Shown here: piece by piece, positions 1 to 6,787 of the stretch
How positions within the stretch are numbered: position 1 is the stretch's first letter
Layout of the letters: the number at the start of each line of letters is the position of its first letter
DNA from: an uncultured Collinsella sp.
Lineage (GTDB): Bacteria > Actinomycetota > Coriobacteriia > Coriobacteriales > Coriobacteriaceae
Assembly: GCA_958350755.1 (NCBI GenBank)
Contig: CATWID010000069.1
Span: 1 to 8,838, forward strand
DNA: 8,838 nt
Direction of reading: 5' to 3'
Program-made: the position numbers and the translations under genes
The notes under the pieces: generated by a model
The model's database searches: none
What the model was told of the DNA's origin: nothing
What the model saw: the letters and a program-made list of their open reading frames with translations, nothing else

Positions 1-1
1 T

Positions 2-127
2 CGAAGAATCGTTCCCAGTCATCTGGATGACAAGTATGGGCACCAAGCACTGTTCACAACTGTTGAAAGAAATATAAGTAGAGACATTCCCATCCAGATG
101 ATTTATACGCCAAAGCGAAACGCATAG
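2..127 (+). CDS. C-terminal end of an unrecognised protein (5' end outside window)
   Basis: A reading frame open from the left edge gives 41 residues ending ...DIPIQMIYTPKRNA before a TAG at 125-127. I infer that it is coding because the frame is open to the edge, the codon choice is balanced, and the stop falls one base before the stop codon of the oppositely oriented DUF2304 gene, a typical tail-to-tail junction. The composition is polar with no membrane segment. I do not recognise the family; 41 residues are too few. By position it could belong to the same polysaccharide locus or be its unrelated neighbour. No terminator fits between the two converging genes, so transcripts from each side probably run into the other. 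Confidence 0.5.
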   Translation, partial: RRIVPSHLDDKYGHQALFTTVERNISRDIPIQMIYTPKRNA

Positions 128-128
128 C

Positions 129-473
129 CTACTTTTCCTTCTCCCTACTTAACGCAACAGCTTGAACAAGCGAGTTCAAACGCTCTTCCTGTCGAGAGAG
201 GCGAAGAGAATTGCAGAAATCACGGACCACAAGAACAGCAATAACGTAAAGGAACACGAAGTTAGAAGCCGACATGAAACCAAATAGACTTGAAAGCCAC
301 ATTGCAACTTGTGGAAAAACGCCCAAAATTACAAAACTGACGCTGAATAGCAGCCAAAACAGAGAATCCAAAACTTGCATTTGGGATTTTTTTAATTTGC
401 GCAATACGAACACGAATACCAAAACAGCGCAAACGAGAAGCAAAATACGAAGAGAGACCGGCAAATGGATCAC
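129..473 (-). CDS. DUF2304 small membrane protein, GacJ-like partner of the adjacent GT2
   Basis: This 114-residue protein shows three hydrophobic segments at about residues 7-24, 36-63 and 71-84. A basic loop (RKLKKSQ) lies between the first two, and a charged, probably helical cytoplasmic tail follows (about 86-114, with SRQEERLNSL). Size, hydrophobic layout and position directly after a DPM1-like GT2 match the DUF2304 family. The studied member, GacJ of Streptococcus pyogenes, is of similar size; it binds the GT2 enzyme GacI and stimulates synthesis of undecaprenyl-phosphate-GlcNAc. A similar helper role here is inference. The start is GTG at 471-473, overlapping the TGA stop of the upstream gene in the four bases GTGA. 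No strong ribosome-binding site is seen, so translation is probably coupled to the upstream gene. It is the last gene of the unit. Confidence 0.82.
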   Translation of the reverse strand: MIHLPVSLRILLLVCAVLVFVFVLRKLKKSQMQVLDSLFWLLFSVSFVILGVFPQVAMWLSSLFGFMSASNFVFLYVIAVLVVRDFCNSLRLSRQEERLNSLVQAVALSREKEK

Positions 474-1162
474 CTAAACCACTGAACGACAAGGAGCGTA
501 ACGAAAACACGAACCATATACTGCATAGACCTAACAGGGTTAAGATAGCTCTCGCCACCTTGACGCTCGCGCATCTTAACCTGTACCTCTGAAATAGAAT
601 ATCCTTGCTTCAAAAAGAGAGCGAGAGATTCTGGTTCCGGATTTAAGGTATTGTCGTAATAGTATTTCGTAAGAATATCCCGCCCAAATAGCCTAAATCC
701 AGACGTGGGGTCACTGATCCTCTTGCCTGTCAGAATCTTTATTAGCACCGTAATCATACGCGAGCCGATCATGCGAAGCGTCTTGTCTTTGCGCACGCTT
801 ACAAACCTAGAGCCAATGACAATATCTGATCCATCAGATTGAGCCCTATCAACAAGGACCTTTATATATTCCGGACAATGCTGGCCGTCAGCATCAAACT
901 GAACCATATAGTCATATCCATGATCAACCGCATAACGCGCAGCCGTCTGAAACCCAACGGTCAAACCACAGTTAATGGGCATATCAATGATGTCACAACC
1001 AAGATCCTTGCAGATAGCTAGCGTTCGATCTCGAGACCCATCATTGATAACAACAAAATCAAACTCAGGTGCAATTTGCCTGAGCTCGCATATCGTCTTT
1101 TTTATGCATTCCTCCTCATTATAAGCAGGAATAGCGATAAGAGTTTTGGGTGTCATATACAC
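470..1162 (-). CDS. GT2 glycosyltransferase, polyprenyl-phosphate sugar synthase (DPM1/GacI-like)
   Basis: A 230-residue GT-A enzyme expected to move a sugar from a nucleotide donor onto undecaprenyl phosphate at the inner membrane face. Visible motifs: IPAYNEE (11-17) opening the Rossmann-like fold, NDGSRD (40-45), the metal-binding D-A-D-G-Q at 90-94, the DPTSGFRLF block (151-159) typical of DPM1/DPG-synthase-like GT2s, an acidic NPEPE (174-178), and a basic MRER (197-200). The end is hydrophobic (about 216-228), which may anchor it. About 230 residues is also the size of streptococcal GacI, and the overlapping DUF2304 gene strengthens that match. The sugar cannot be read from sequence; GlcNAc or glucose are guesses. 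The start is GTG 1160-1162, with AGAGA about nine bases upstream; an in-frame ATG two codons later is the alternative. A promoter lies immediately upstream. Confidence 0.88.
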   Translation of the reverse strand: MYMTPKTLIAIPAYNEEECIKKTICELRQIAPEFDFVVINDGSRDRTLAICKDLGCDIIDMPINCGLTVGFQTAARYAVDHGYDYMVQFDADGQHCPEYIKVLVDRAQSDGSDIVIGSRFVSVRKDKTLRMIGSRMITVLIKILTGKRISDPTSGFRLFGRDILTKYYYDNTLNPEPESLALFLKQGYSISEVQVKMRERQGGESYLNPVRSMQYMVRVFVTLLVVQWFR

Positions 1163-1189
1163 ATAAACCGATCTCTAGTTTTTCTCATT

Positions 1190-1218
1190 ATTATAGCGAG
1201 AGATATACAAATGGTTAA
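1190..1218 (-). promoter_or_regulatory. Sigma-70-type promoter for the GT2-DUF2304 pair
   Basis: Reading on the minus strand, TTAACC (1213-1218) is followed after exactly 17 bases by a consensus TATAAT (1190-1195). Initiation would fall near 1183, giving a leader of about 20 bases before the GTG start at 1162. The -10 box is perfect and the -35 box matches TTGACA at four of six positions. This supports separate transcription of the pair, independent of the neighbouring glycosyltransferase genes. Confidence 0.65.
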
Positions 1219-1227
1219 ATAGACACA

Positions 1228-1240
1228 ACGAATGGTGCAC
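1228..1240 (+). repeat. Left copy of a 13-base near-perfect direct repeat
   Basis: ACGAATGGTGCAC here recurs as ACGAATGGCGCAC at 1840-1852, one mismatch, same orientation. The two copies bracket the G+C-rich island that holds the 17-bp inverted repeat and the broken small gene. They may mark the edges of an insertion or be the decayed end of a mobile element. A 13-mer with one mismatch could also be chance. Confidence 0.35.
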
Positions 1241-1267
1241 CCTTGATTATCAACTTAATCAGAACAC

Positions 1268-1307
1268 TTCCCACATTCATCCGTACATGGACGGATGAAT
1301 GTGGGAA
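1268..1307. repeat. Perfect 17-bp inverted repeat with 6-base loop
   Basis: The arms TTCCCACATTCATCCGT (1268-1284) and its exact reverse complement (1291-1307) are separated by ACATGG. Neither side is followed by a T-run, so it does not look like an intrinsic terminator. It lies about 50 bases behind the -35 box of the minus-strand promoter and about 50 bases before the start of the broken G+C-rich gene. It marks the left side of the G+C-rich island. Possible roles are an operator, a structured leader of the small gene, or the palindromic end of a mobile element. Confidence 0.75.
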
Positions 1308-1358
1308 CCCGTTACCCTGAGAGCCGAACCGGTTGGCCCCGGGGACTCGAAGGACGGC

Positions 1359-1615
1359 ATGTCCGGAAAGAAGAAAAAGGGTTCCGAGAAGGCGACCCCG
1401 AGTGTCTACGGCAGGCTCACCAGACACGAAAGGGACACGGTCCAGAAGATGCTGGAGCTGGACGCCCGCGCGCCTCCAGGGCGGTGCTCGGCGGCGATGT
1501 GGAGGCACTGCTAGACGCCTACAGCCTGGAGGACGTGCCCATCGGAAGACTCGACCTGACGCCGAGCCTCATCGAGAGGGCACGCGCAGAGAGGCGCGAC
1601 GCCCCGCTGACCTAG
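1359..1615 (+). pseudogene. Small G+C-rich gene broken by a 2-base (CG) slip; product unrecognised
   Basis: ATG 1359 is preceded by GAAGGA at a good spacing. The first frame reads MSGKKKKG..., then GRLTRHERDTVQKMLELDAR, and becomes nonsense before a TAG ending at 1514. A second frame, shifted by -1, picks up at 1472 with ASRAVLGGDVEALLDAY and runs to a TAG at 1613-1615. Both halves have strongly G+C-ending codons. Removing one CG from the alternating CGCGCG run at 1467-1472 joins them into one 84-residue basic, helix-rich protein. The LTRHERDTVQKML stretch resembles the start of IS30-family transposases (LTxxER pattern), but what follows does not match their helix-turn-helix, so I do not assign it. 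Alternatives are a small antitoxin-like or DNA-binding protein, a transposase remnant, or a sequencing error. Its codon choice contrasts with the A+T-rich neighbours. Confidence 0.5.
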
Positions 1616-1961
1616 CCCAAAGGCAAAACGGAATAGGCGGACCGACCGTCCGGCTGAGCCTGGAAAGAGGTGCCAGACTGAGGGCGGAGAATGGCCCCCG
1701 GACCTATCGAACACATATCCACCGTTCCTTCAACTGGGGAAACGGCGCCCCCGGGGTCCATGGGGGCCGTGGGGGCGTTCGGCTAGCCGCGGGTACGGAC
1801 TATCTGCGCAGTGTGTTCGGCTGAGATCGGAAATCAACCACGAATGGCGCACACGACATCGAGAACCCCGCAACAAACCTCGCCCTAGATTTCAAAGCTA
1901 GCAATCTTCCGAGTGTCGAACGGCATGGTTACGCCATGTCTCTCTAAGTGTAGGTGCACAA
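1616..1961. other. Gene-free stretch, G+C-rich on the left, with dyads
   Basis: I see no convincing gene here. An open plus-strand frame ends at TGA 1822-1824 (...TDYLRSVFG), but it has no start or recognisable domain and may be a decayed remnant. CGCCCCC at 1746-1752 pairs with GGGGGCG at 1771-1777 across a G/C-rich loop, and GGCTAGCC at 1781-1788 is a palindrome. Composition falls back to A+T-richer sequence after about 1850. The last hundred bases contain only a weak seven-pair dyad at 1922-1940, with no T-run. Confidence 0.5.
1840..1852 (+). repeat. Right copy of the 13-base near-perfect direct repeat
   Basis: ACGAATGGCGCAC matches 1228-1240 at 12 of 13 bases in the same orientation. It sits where the G+C-rich island ends, about 110 bases before the end of the next gene. 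Confidence 0.35.
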
Positions 1962-2906
1962 CTACGAGGTTTTCTCAAATGTTTTAATTGTAACCACACG
2001 CGCCATATTAATGACATTCATTAAATACGACTTAGAGCAAAATGGGATTTGAAGCAATTGGGAAATACCTTTTGCTCGATTACCAGAATGAATATTTCTC
2101 AACCCATTATTAAATAATGCATTTGCCTTTAGGTAGTTCTCAGCTCGGCGCCGATCGAACCGCTCGGCGACGATTGCATCAATCTTATCGACATCCAGTG
2201 ATCGACCCTCTTTGAAAGCTGAACATAAACACTGAGAAACAACGAACTGTTTATACAAATTGCTACGCGAAATGCTATTAACAGTCATCCTGTATCGAAT
2301 GAGCGGCTCTGGAACATTTCCAATAGTGAACCCTTCCAGCTCGGCACGCAACAGTAAGTCATAATCTTCTGCTAGCGGAACAGACCGATACCCCATTTCA
2401 AATACAGACCTTCTTCCAAACCAACTCGGATGAGGTACGCAATTTCTAATCATAAGAGAACGCTTAACGCCTTCACTCGAACTTGGAATTGAATCAACGA
2501 GATATAATTGACTACCGTCTTCGTCAATGGCGTTCAAATAAGAACCCACTAGGTCAAGCTCATGTTCTTCAAGATACGACAACTGCCGTTCAATGCGCTG
2601 CGCCTCAGAAATGTCATCTGAGTCCATTCGGCAGATATACTGACCGTGTGAGACCTTGAACGCCCTTTCCAAAGATGCAGCAAGACCAAGATTGCGTTCA
2701 TTTCTCACAAGGCAAATCCTGCTGTCATGAGAGCTATAGTTTTGAGCAATATCGTAAAGTGTGTTGTCATCTGGATTATCAAAAACAACAACCACCTCGA
2801 TTCGATGATAGGTCTGCTTTAAAATAGACGCTAGTGCCTCAGTAAAATCTTTGGCGCTCTCCCTATAACAAGGCATGAGCACTGAAACCAACTGTGAATC
2901 TGTCAA
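1962..2906 (-). CDS. GT2 family glycosyltransferase (capsule/O-antigen type)
   Basis: A 314-residue GT-A transferase likely to add one sugar to a lipid-linked glycan at the cytoplasmic membrane face. It opens with VSVLMPCYRE (7-16) and has FDNPDDNT (42-49) as nucleotide-binding loop, RNERNLGLAASLERA (68-82), the metal-binding DSDD at 95-98, NCVPHPSW (155-162), and the acceptor-side acidic pair in LAEDYDLLLRA (178-188; E180/D181 the probable base). This order is typical of GT2 enzymes in capsule and O-antigen loci. No membrane segment is evident. Donor and acceptor are unknown. The start is TTG at 2904-2906, chosen because GGAGG lies six bases upstream and the conserved fold begins at residue 7. 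It diverges from the GT4 gene with a 36-base gap, and the G+C-rich island lies downstream. I see no clear terminator after it. Confidence 0.9.
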   Translation of the reverse strand: MTDSQLVSVLMPCYRESAKDFTEALASILKQTYHRIEVVVVFDNPDDNTLYDIAQNYSSHDSRICLVRNERNLGLAASLERAFKVSHGQYICRMDSDDISEAQRIERQLSYLEEHELDLVGSYLNAIDEDGSQLYLVDSIPSSSEGVKRSLMIRNCVPHPSWFGRRSVFEMGYRSVPLAEDYDLLLRAELEGFTIGNVPEPLIRYRMTVNSISRSNLYKQFVVSQCLCSAFKEGRSLDVDKIDAIVAERFDRRRAENYLKANALFNNGLRNIHSGNRAKGISQLLQIPFCSKSYLMNVINMARVVTIKTFEKTS

Positions 2907-2912
2907 CTAAAA

Positions 2913-2917
2913 CCTCC
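2913..2917 (-). promoter_or_regulatory. Ribosome-binding site fixing a TTG start
   Basis: On the minus strand GGAGG is followed by TTTTAG and then TTG. The strong site at ideal spacing supports the rare TTG start. The only nearby in-frame ATG, at residue 11, would remove the first strand of the GT-A fold. Confidence 0.75.
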
Positions 2918-2942
2918 AACACCGCTGCGGGAGCAAACACTA

Positions 2943-4040
2943 ATGAAAACTACCGATAGTTTAATAGTCCTTCATGTGGCATATATTACAAGTGATTTCG
3001 CTTCTGGCGTGTCTACAGTGGTGCCTCAATACCTAAATGAGCAGTCAGAAATAAAGGACATGAATATAGCTCTATTAAATCTTACAAACTACAGACCTAA
3101 AGATGCGAAATATCCCGTCTTCCATCAGTCATGCATAGAAAAACTTCCTGAACCGTTTTGCAATCCGTCACTCGTAATATTTCATGAGATATATAGGCCG
3201 GATCACATTAAACTAAGCCATTGGCTCAGAAGACGTGCGATCCCATACATCATCACACCACATGGGTCTCTAACATATGTGGCGCAAGAACAGCATCATT
3301 TAGCTAAACAATTGCTTAATGTTTTCTTCTATAACGCCTTTATTCGCAATGCTGATTGTATCCATTTTCTATCGGAAAAAGAGGCGATGAGTTCAAACGG
3401 CTTTAAACATAGGAAAGCAAGCATTATTCCAAATGGTGTTAGCATCCCAAAAGCCAAAGCCTCAAACTTAGACAGCCGCATCGCGCTTTTTATTGGCCGC
3501 CTAGATATAGAGGTCAAAGGTCTTGATCTACTGATCAAAAGTTTGCCGCTAATTGCTGATGAGCTAAGAGGGCTCGGAGCTAAAATCTACATCTACGGTC
3601 CAGACGAAGATGGGTCTATGGCCAAACTGGAACTACTTATTGCCGACAATCAAGTATCCGATATTGTTTTATTAAATGGTCCAGTTAATGGTCAATCTAA
3701 AGCAGACGCTTTTCTCCAATCGCGGTTTTATATCCAACTTTCACGCACTGAAGGTTTCCCGACGTCTGTTTTGGAAGCACTAGCATATGGCCTCCCAATT
3801 ATTGTTACCGAGGGAACCACATGGAAAGAAACAGCGAACAATAAAGGAATTGGAATCGGTGTAGAATCTGATCTCGAAGCCATTTCTAACGCAATTCTCA
3901 CCCTGTTCAATGACGATGAACTTCGTTGTAAACTTGCAAATGCAGCTAGAAAGTATGCAATTGAACACTTTCAATGGAAGGCCATTGCCAAGCGTCAATT
4001 TATTTTATACAGGGACATTGTAAACGGGCTTTCTAACTAA
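2943..4040 (+). CDS. GT4 family (GT-B fold) glycosyltransferase
   Basis: A 365-residue retaining glycosyltransferase of the usual GT4 length. The N-terminal acceptor domain has an S-G-V loop at 21-23 (DFASGVSTVV), a TPHGSLTYVA block (105-114) and SEKE (144-147). The hinge carries IIPNGVSIP (161-169). The donor domain has FIGRLD (183-188), KGLDLLIKS (192-200) and the E-x7-E motif SRTEGFPTSVLEALAYG (267-283; E270 and E278) that binds the nucleotide-sugar. ARKYAIEHFQWKAIAKR (335-351) is the usual C-terminal helix. It is cytosolic or membrane-peripheral and would add a sugar to the lipid-linked repeat unit; the sugar is unknown. ATG 2943 has GGGAG nine bases upstream. It is first in a plus-strand pair; the next gene starts 33 bases after its stop. 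The 36-base divergent gap leaves its promoter within or very near the opposite gene. Confidence 0.92.
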   Translation: MKTTDSLIVLHVAYITSDFASGVSTVVPQYLNEQSEIKDMNIALLNLTNYRPKDAKYPVFHQSCIEKLPEPFCNPSLVIFHEIYRPDHIKLSHWLRRRAIPYIITPHGSLTYVAQEQHHLAKQLLNVFFYNAFIRNADCIHFLSEKEAMSSNGFKHRKASIIPNGVSIPKAKASNLDSRIALFIGRLDIEVKGLDLLIKSLPLIADELRGLGAKIYIYGPDEDGSMAKLELLIADNQVSDIVLLNGPVNGQSKADAFLQSRFYIQLSRTEGFPTSVLEALAYGLPIIVTEGTTWKETANNKGIGIGVESDLEAISNAILTLFNDDELRCKLANAARKYAIEHFQWKAIAKRQFILYRDIVNGLSN

Positions 4041-4073
4041 CCATCTTGTTCTTCCAATACGGAAAGGGACTAA

Positions 4074-5090
4074 ATGCTGTTTTCAATTATTATCCCTGCA
4101 TATAATGCGGCATCCAGTTTGCCGGAAACGCTATCATCCATCTACCAACAAACATATGACGGCTATGAAATTATTCTCATCAATGATGGATCAGCAGACG
4201 CTACTGAAAGTGTCTGCAAAGTGTTTTGTGAATCTCACAACAATACTCATTACGTTAGACAAAATAATATGGGCGTATATGAGGCCAGGCGAAAAGGCGC
4301 GGAGATAAGCGCCGGAGATTACCTGGTCTTTGTTGATGCGGATGATTCTTTGCGCTTCGATACCCTATCTATTCTTGCTCGCGAAATCGATAAGTACAAT
4401 CCAGACATAATCTGTTTCAGCTATACAAGAAACCCAGACTATTCAAACGATCCGTTTATCAATCCCGCCCTTCCGTCTGGCATCTATGAAGGTGACGATC
4501 TCGCCGAAGTCAGAAAATGTTTGGCACGAGGGAAACTCAATTCAATTTGGGGAAAGGCAATCAAAAGAAACTGTCTGATTGACGATTTAAGCAATACCGA
4601 TACAAAGAGAATCGATTTTGCAGAAGATTTTCTGCAAATGATACCCATAGTCGATTCAGCCAGATCGGTTTTACAAATAAGTGATGCGCTGTATTATTAC
4701 AATTGTCAAAACGGACAAAGTGCAACACACAGCTATAAGGAAAAACAGCTTTCAGATTTAACCTTCGTCACCTCAAGCCTAGTGAAAATCGCTGCTCGTT
4801 GGGGAGAAGAAACAGAAAGGCTGGCATGGAAAACAAGAACGGAACAGTATCTTTATCTCCTATCGATCAACGAGCTCAGTGACAATAATGAGACCAAAAA
4901 ACGTAACTTTGTTTCAATTTCAGAGGCCTTATTTAATCCCTCAATTAAAGCTGATGTCCCTTGCAGCACCTACAGACCTGACAGCTATTTACTGTTCCTT
5001 GCGGCAAAGAATAAGCACTATTTGTTATCTCGAGTAGTAATACGCTGTTGTGAACAGCTAAAACTATTGATACTGAAAATCTTGAGCTAA
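4074..5090 (+). CDS. GT2 family glycosyltransferase (capsule/EPS type)
   Basis: A 338-residue GT-A enzyme. The first 110 residues hold the whole catalytic signature: SIIIPAYNAASSL (4-16), ILINDGSADAT (34-44), NNMGVYEARRKG (64-75) and FVDADDS (86-92; D88/D90 for metal binding). SIWGKAIKR (157-165) and DFAEDFLQMI (181-190; E184/D185 the likely catalytic acids) follow, as in EpsJ/WcaA-like enzymes. The C-terminal third (about 220-338) is poorly conserved and mildly hydrophobic at the very end, where it may touch the membrane. It presumably extends the same oligosaccharide as the preceding GT4. ATG 4074 has AAAGGG five bases upstream, and the 33-base gap argues for one transcript with the GT4 gene. 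It converges on the flippase gene. Confidence 0.92.
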   Translation: MLFSIIIPAYNAASSLPETLSSIYQQTYDGYEIILINDGSADATESVCKVFCESHNNTHYVRQNNMGVYEARRKGAEISAGDYLVFVDADDSLRFDTLSILAREIDKYNPDIICFSYTRNPDYSNDPFINPALPSGIYEGDDLAEVRKCLARGKLNSIWGKAIKRNCLIDDLSNTDTKRIDFAEDFLQMIPIVDSARSVLQISDALYYYNCQNGQSATHSYKEKQLSDLTFVTSSLVKIAARWGEETERLAWKTRTEQYLYLLSINELSDNNETKKRNFVSISEALFNPSIKADVPCSTYRPDSYLLFLAAKNKHYLLSRVVIRCCEQLKLLILKILS

Positions 5091-5135
5091 TCGCTCTGTT
5101 GTCATCGCTCATTTTTCCTGGCACCGAGTAGTAAA

Positions 5136-5184
5136 ACCAACCGACTTAGCCTTCGATAATCAAATGTCAGGCAAGCCGGTTGGT
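5136..5184. terminator. Hairpin between converging genes, possible terminator
   Basis: ACCAACCG at 5136-5143 pairs perfectly with CGGTTGGT at 5177-5184. The stem extends imperfectly inward (AGCCT with AGGC, one bulge) around a loop of about 16 bases. On the minus strand the stem is followed by TTTTAC, so it fits best as a terminator of the flippase gene. On the plus strand no T-run follows, so it would be weak for the glycosyltransferase pair. Its place in the 146-base convergent gap supports the reading. Confidence 0.45.
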
Positions 5185-5236
5185 CATAAAAGTAATGAAA
5201 GTACATTAGGCTATTCTGCTTAATAAGCGTCGCAGA

Positions 5237-6787
5237 TTATCGCTTGATAAATGCAGATATGCTCGTCTTTTCGGATTCGTTTAGCCCAAACATCAAAACC
5301 AAGAAGAAATAGATAAAGAAATAAATTATTGCTGACACCAAAACCACCACAAGGCCAGATAAAAGGCTTTTAATTAGGTTATAGAGCAGCAGCAAAGCCC
5401 CCGTACCGACAATAACCAAGACGGAAAGTTTGGCAATTTCAAGCCAAAATTTCTTTATGTTCAACCCAAGCTTTTCAGAATAATACCAATTCATACAGAA
5501 ACCGTTACCTATAACCATAGCGATGGCTGTTGAAACTGCTGCGCCCACTATGCCCATAAGCTTGAGCAATATAATCGTCACGACCACGTTGACAAGCGCA
5601 ATCGCAAGATACATATACCCCCTATACAGGTAAACATTCGCAACCTGCATTATGGTAAGTCCCAGGTTCTGAATTAAGTCAATGGTAAATGGAACCATTA
5701 CGATCAAGGCGATATAGAAAGCATCTATATAGTCCTTACCAGCCCAAATAATGATGAAATCTTTCCCCAGAACAATAAATAAACTAAGAACAAATCCGCA
5801 GACGATAAAGGAAATGCGACCGACTTTAATGAAGAGATCCGAAATTTCAGACATATCCTTATTCTGGCAATACAGTTCTGAAACTCGAGGAAGAAAAACT
5901 GAAGAGGCTGCCGTACCGATTGTCATATAAATCGTGTAGATTTGAGATCCAACAGAATATACCGCAACGGCGGCAGCACCAAAATAATAGCCGACAATTA
6001 ATTGATCGGTTTTCCAGAAAATCTGGTCAGCAATCGTCACCAATACAATCGCGCCGCTAAAAAATAGCAATCCTTTAGCCAGTTTCATGTCCCAGCCATG
6101 ATATCTGAAACTAATATGCAGATTATATTTAGCAAACAAACGCTGGCTCACCGCGCACAACACATTTGTAACAAGCACAACTAAACATACGGCTAATGCA
6201 TTCTTAAAAATTGTCGTAAGTCCATACACAATGAAAGGCTGAGCTATTAGGGCGGCCAATTGCGAGCCCTTCAAAAAAACGAACCTTTCATTAGCAGTTA
6301 TCGCCGCAACGCTAATAGTGTTGTTCATGATAACAATTGTGTTGATCCCTAATACAACAAGCATTGCGGAACACTCATCAAGCTGTGAGTTTGTAAAACT
6401 GGCTGAATATACAAACCGAACAACCACGGCGAGAACGCAACTTATTAGCATCACGAACACAGATAGGACCCAGTACAGACGCCTAGCTATTGCGAGAGTA
6501 TTCTCCATTAAGTCATTTTTGCCCTCTGCCATATACTTGCAATAAAAACGCCCAACACCGGCAGACAAAATCCCATTAATGGAAACTATATAAGACATGA
6601 TAGAACCTATCAATTGATAGAGTCCATATTCGTCTTGTCCAATGTTTTGCAACAACATCGGAACATATACAAAGCCGACTAAAGCCTGAGCCAGTATATA
6701 ACCATATGTAATTATTATGCCAGTAAGTCTTCTGCTTGCGCTACTTATCAGAATCACCGTTTCATAATTAGTTGCTTCAAATACCAT
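5237..6787 (-). CDS. Polysaccharide flippase, Wzx/MATE-like (MOP superfamily)
   Basis: A 516-residue integral membrane protein with about 12-14 hydrophobic segments, the usual size and pattern of Wzx-type exporters that turn undecaprenyl-linked oligosaccharides across the membrane. Typical blocks are the first helix ending in VPMLLQNIGQDEYGLYQLIG (42-61), then GVGRFYCKYMAEG (77-89), the long cytoplasmic link near 215-235, and FFSGAIVLVTIADQIFWKTD (242-261), followed by QLIVGYYFGAAAVAVYSVG (262-280). Hydrophobic segments near 391-430 and 451-500 complete the second half. The ATG at 6785-6787 has no clear ribosome-binding site; an in-frame GTG at codon 11 (6755-6757) is no better. The gene begins 15 bases after the stop of the surface-protein gene, so read-through and translational coupling are likely. 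Its substrate would be the glycan made by the nearby glycosyltransferases. Confidence 0.93.
   Translation of the reverse strand: MVFEATNYETVILISSASRRLTGIIITYGYILAQALVGFVYVPMLLQNIGQDEYGLYQLIGSIMSYIVSINGILSAGVGRFYCKYMAEGKNDLMENTLAIARRLYWVLSVFVMLISCVLAVVVRFVYSASFTNSQLDECSAMLVVLGINTIVIMNNTISVAAITANERFVFLKGSQLAALIAQPFIVYGLTTIFKNALAVCLVVLVTNVLCAVSQRLFAKYNLHISFRYHGWDMKLAKGLLFFSGAIVLVTIADQIFWKTDQLIVGYYFGAAAVAVYSVGSQIYTIYMTIGTAASSVFLPRVSELYCQNKDMSEISDLFIKVGRISFIVCGFVLSLFIVLGKDFIIIWAGKDYIDAFYIALIVMVPFTIDLIQNLGLTIMQVANVYLYRGYMYLAIALVNVVVTIILLKLMGIVGAAVSTAIAMVIGNGFCMNWYYSEKLGLNIKKFWLEIAKLSVLVIVGTGALLLLYNLIKSLLSGLVVVLVSAIIYFFIYFFLVLMFGLNESEKTSISAFIKR

Noticed and set aside
20..100. 10-bp inverted repeat CATCTGGATG (20-29) and CATCCAGATG (91-100)
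   Set aside because: The loop is about 61 bases, it lies inside the apparent coding end, and there is no T-run, so it is a poor terminator and may be chance.
1359..1514. Firm call of an IS30 transposase remnant
   Set aside because: Only the LTRHERDTVQKML stretch is similar. The continuation in the restored frame does not resemble the IS30 helix-turn-helix, and no catalytic DDE block or inverted terminal repeats are seen.
1215..1714. Minus-strand open frames in the G+C-rich island (1215-1508 and 1511-1714)
   Set aside because: No ribosome-binding sites, no family motifs, and codon positions mirror the plus-strand frames; the first also covers the promoter and palindrome.
1333..1824. Long plus-strand open frame of 163 codons across the G+C-rich island
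   Set aside because: It is arginine- and proline-rich with no recognisable motif and overlaps the better-supported broken gene in other frames. Long open frames are expected by chance in G+C-rich DNA.
1922..1940. Seven-pair dyad GGCATGG/CCATGTC downstream of the minus-strand GT2
   Set aside because: One pair is a wobble on one strand and a mismatch on the other, and no T-run follows in either direction.
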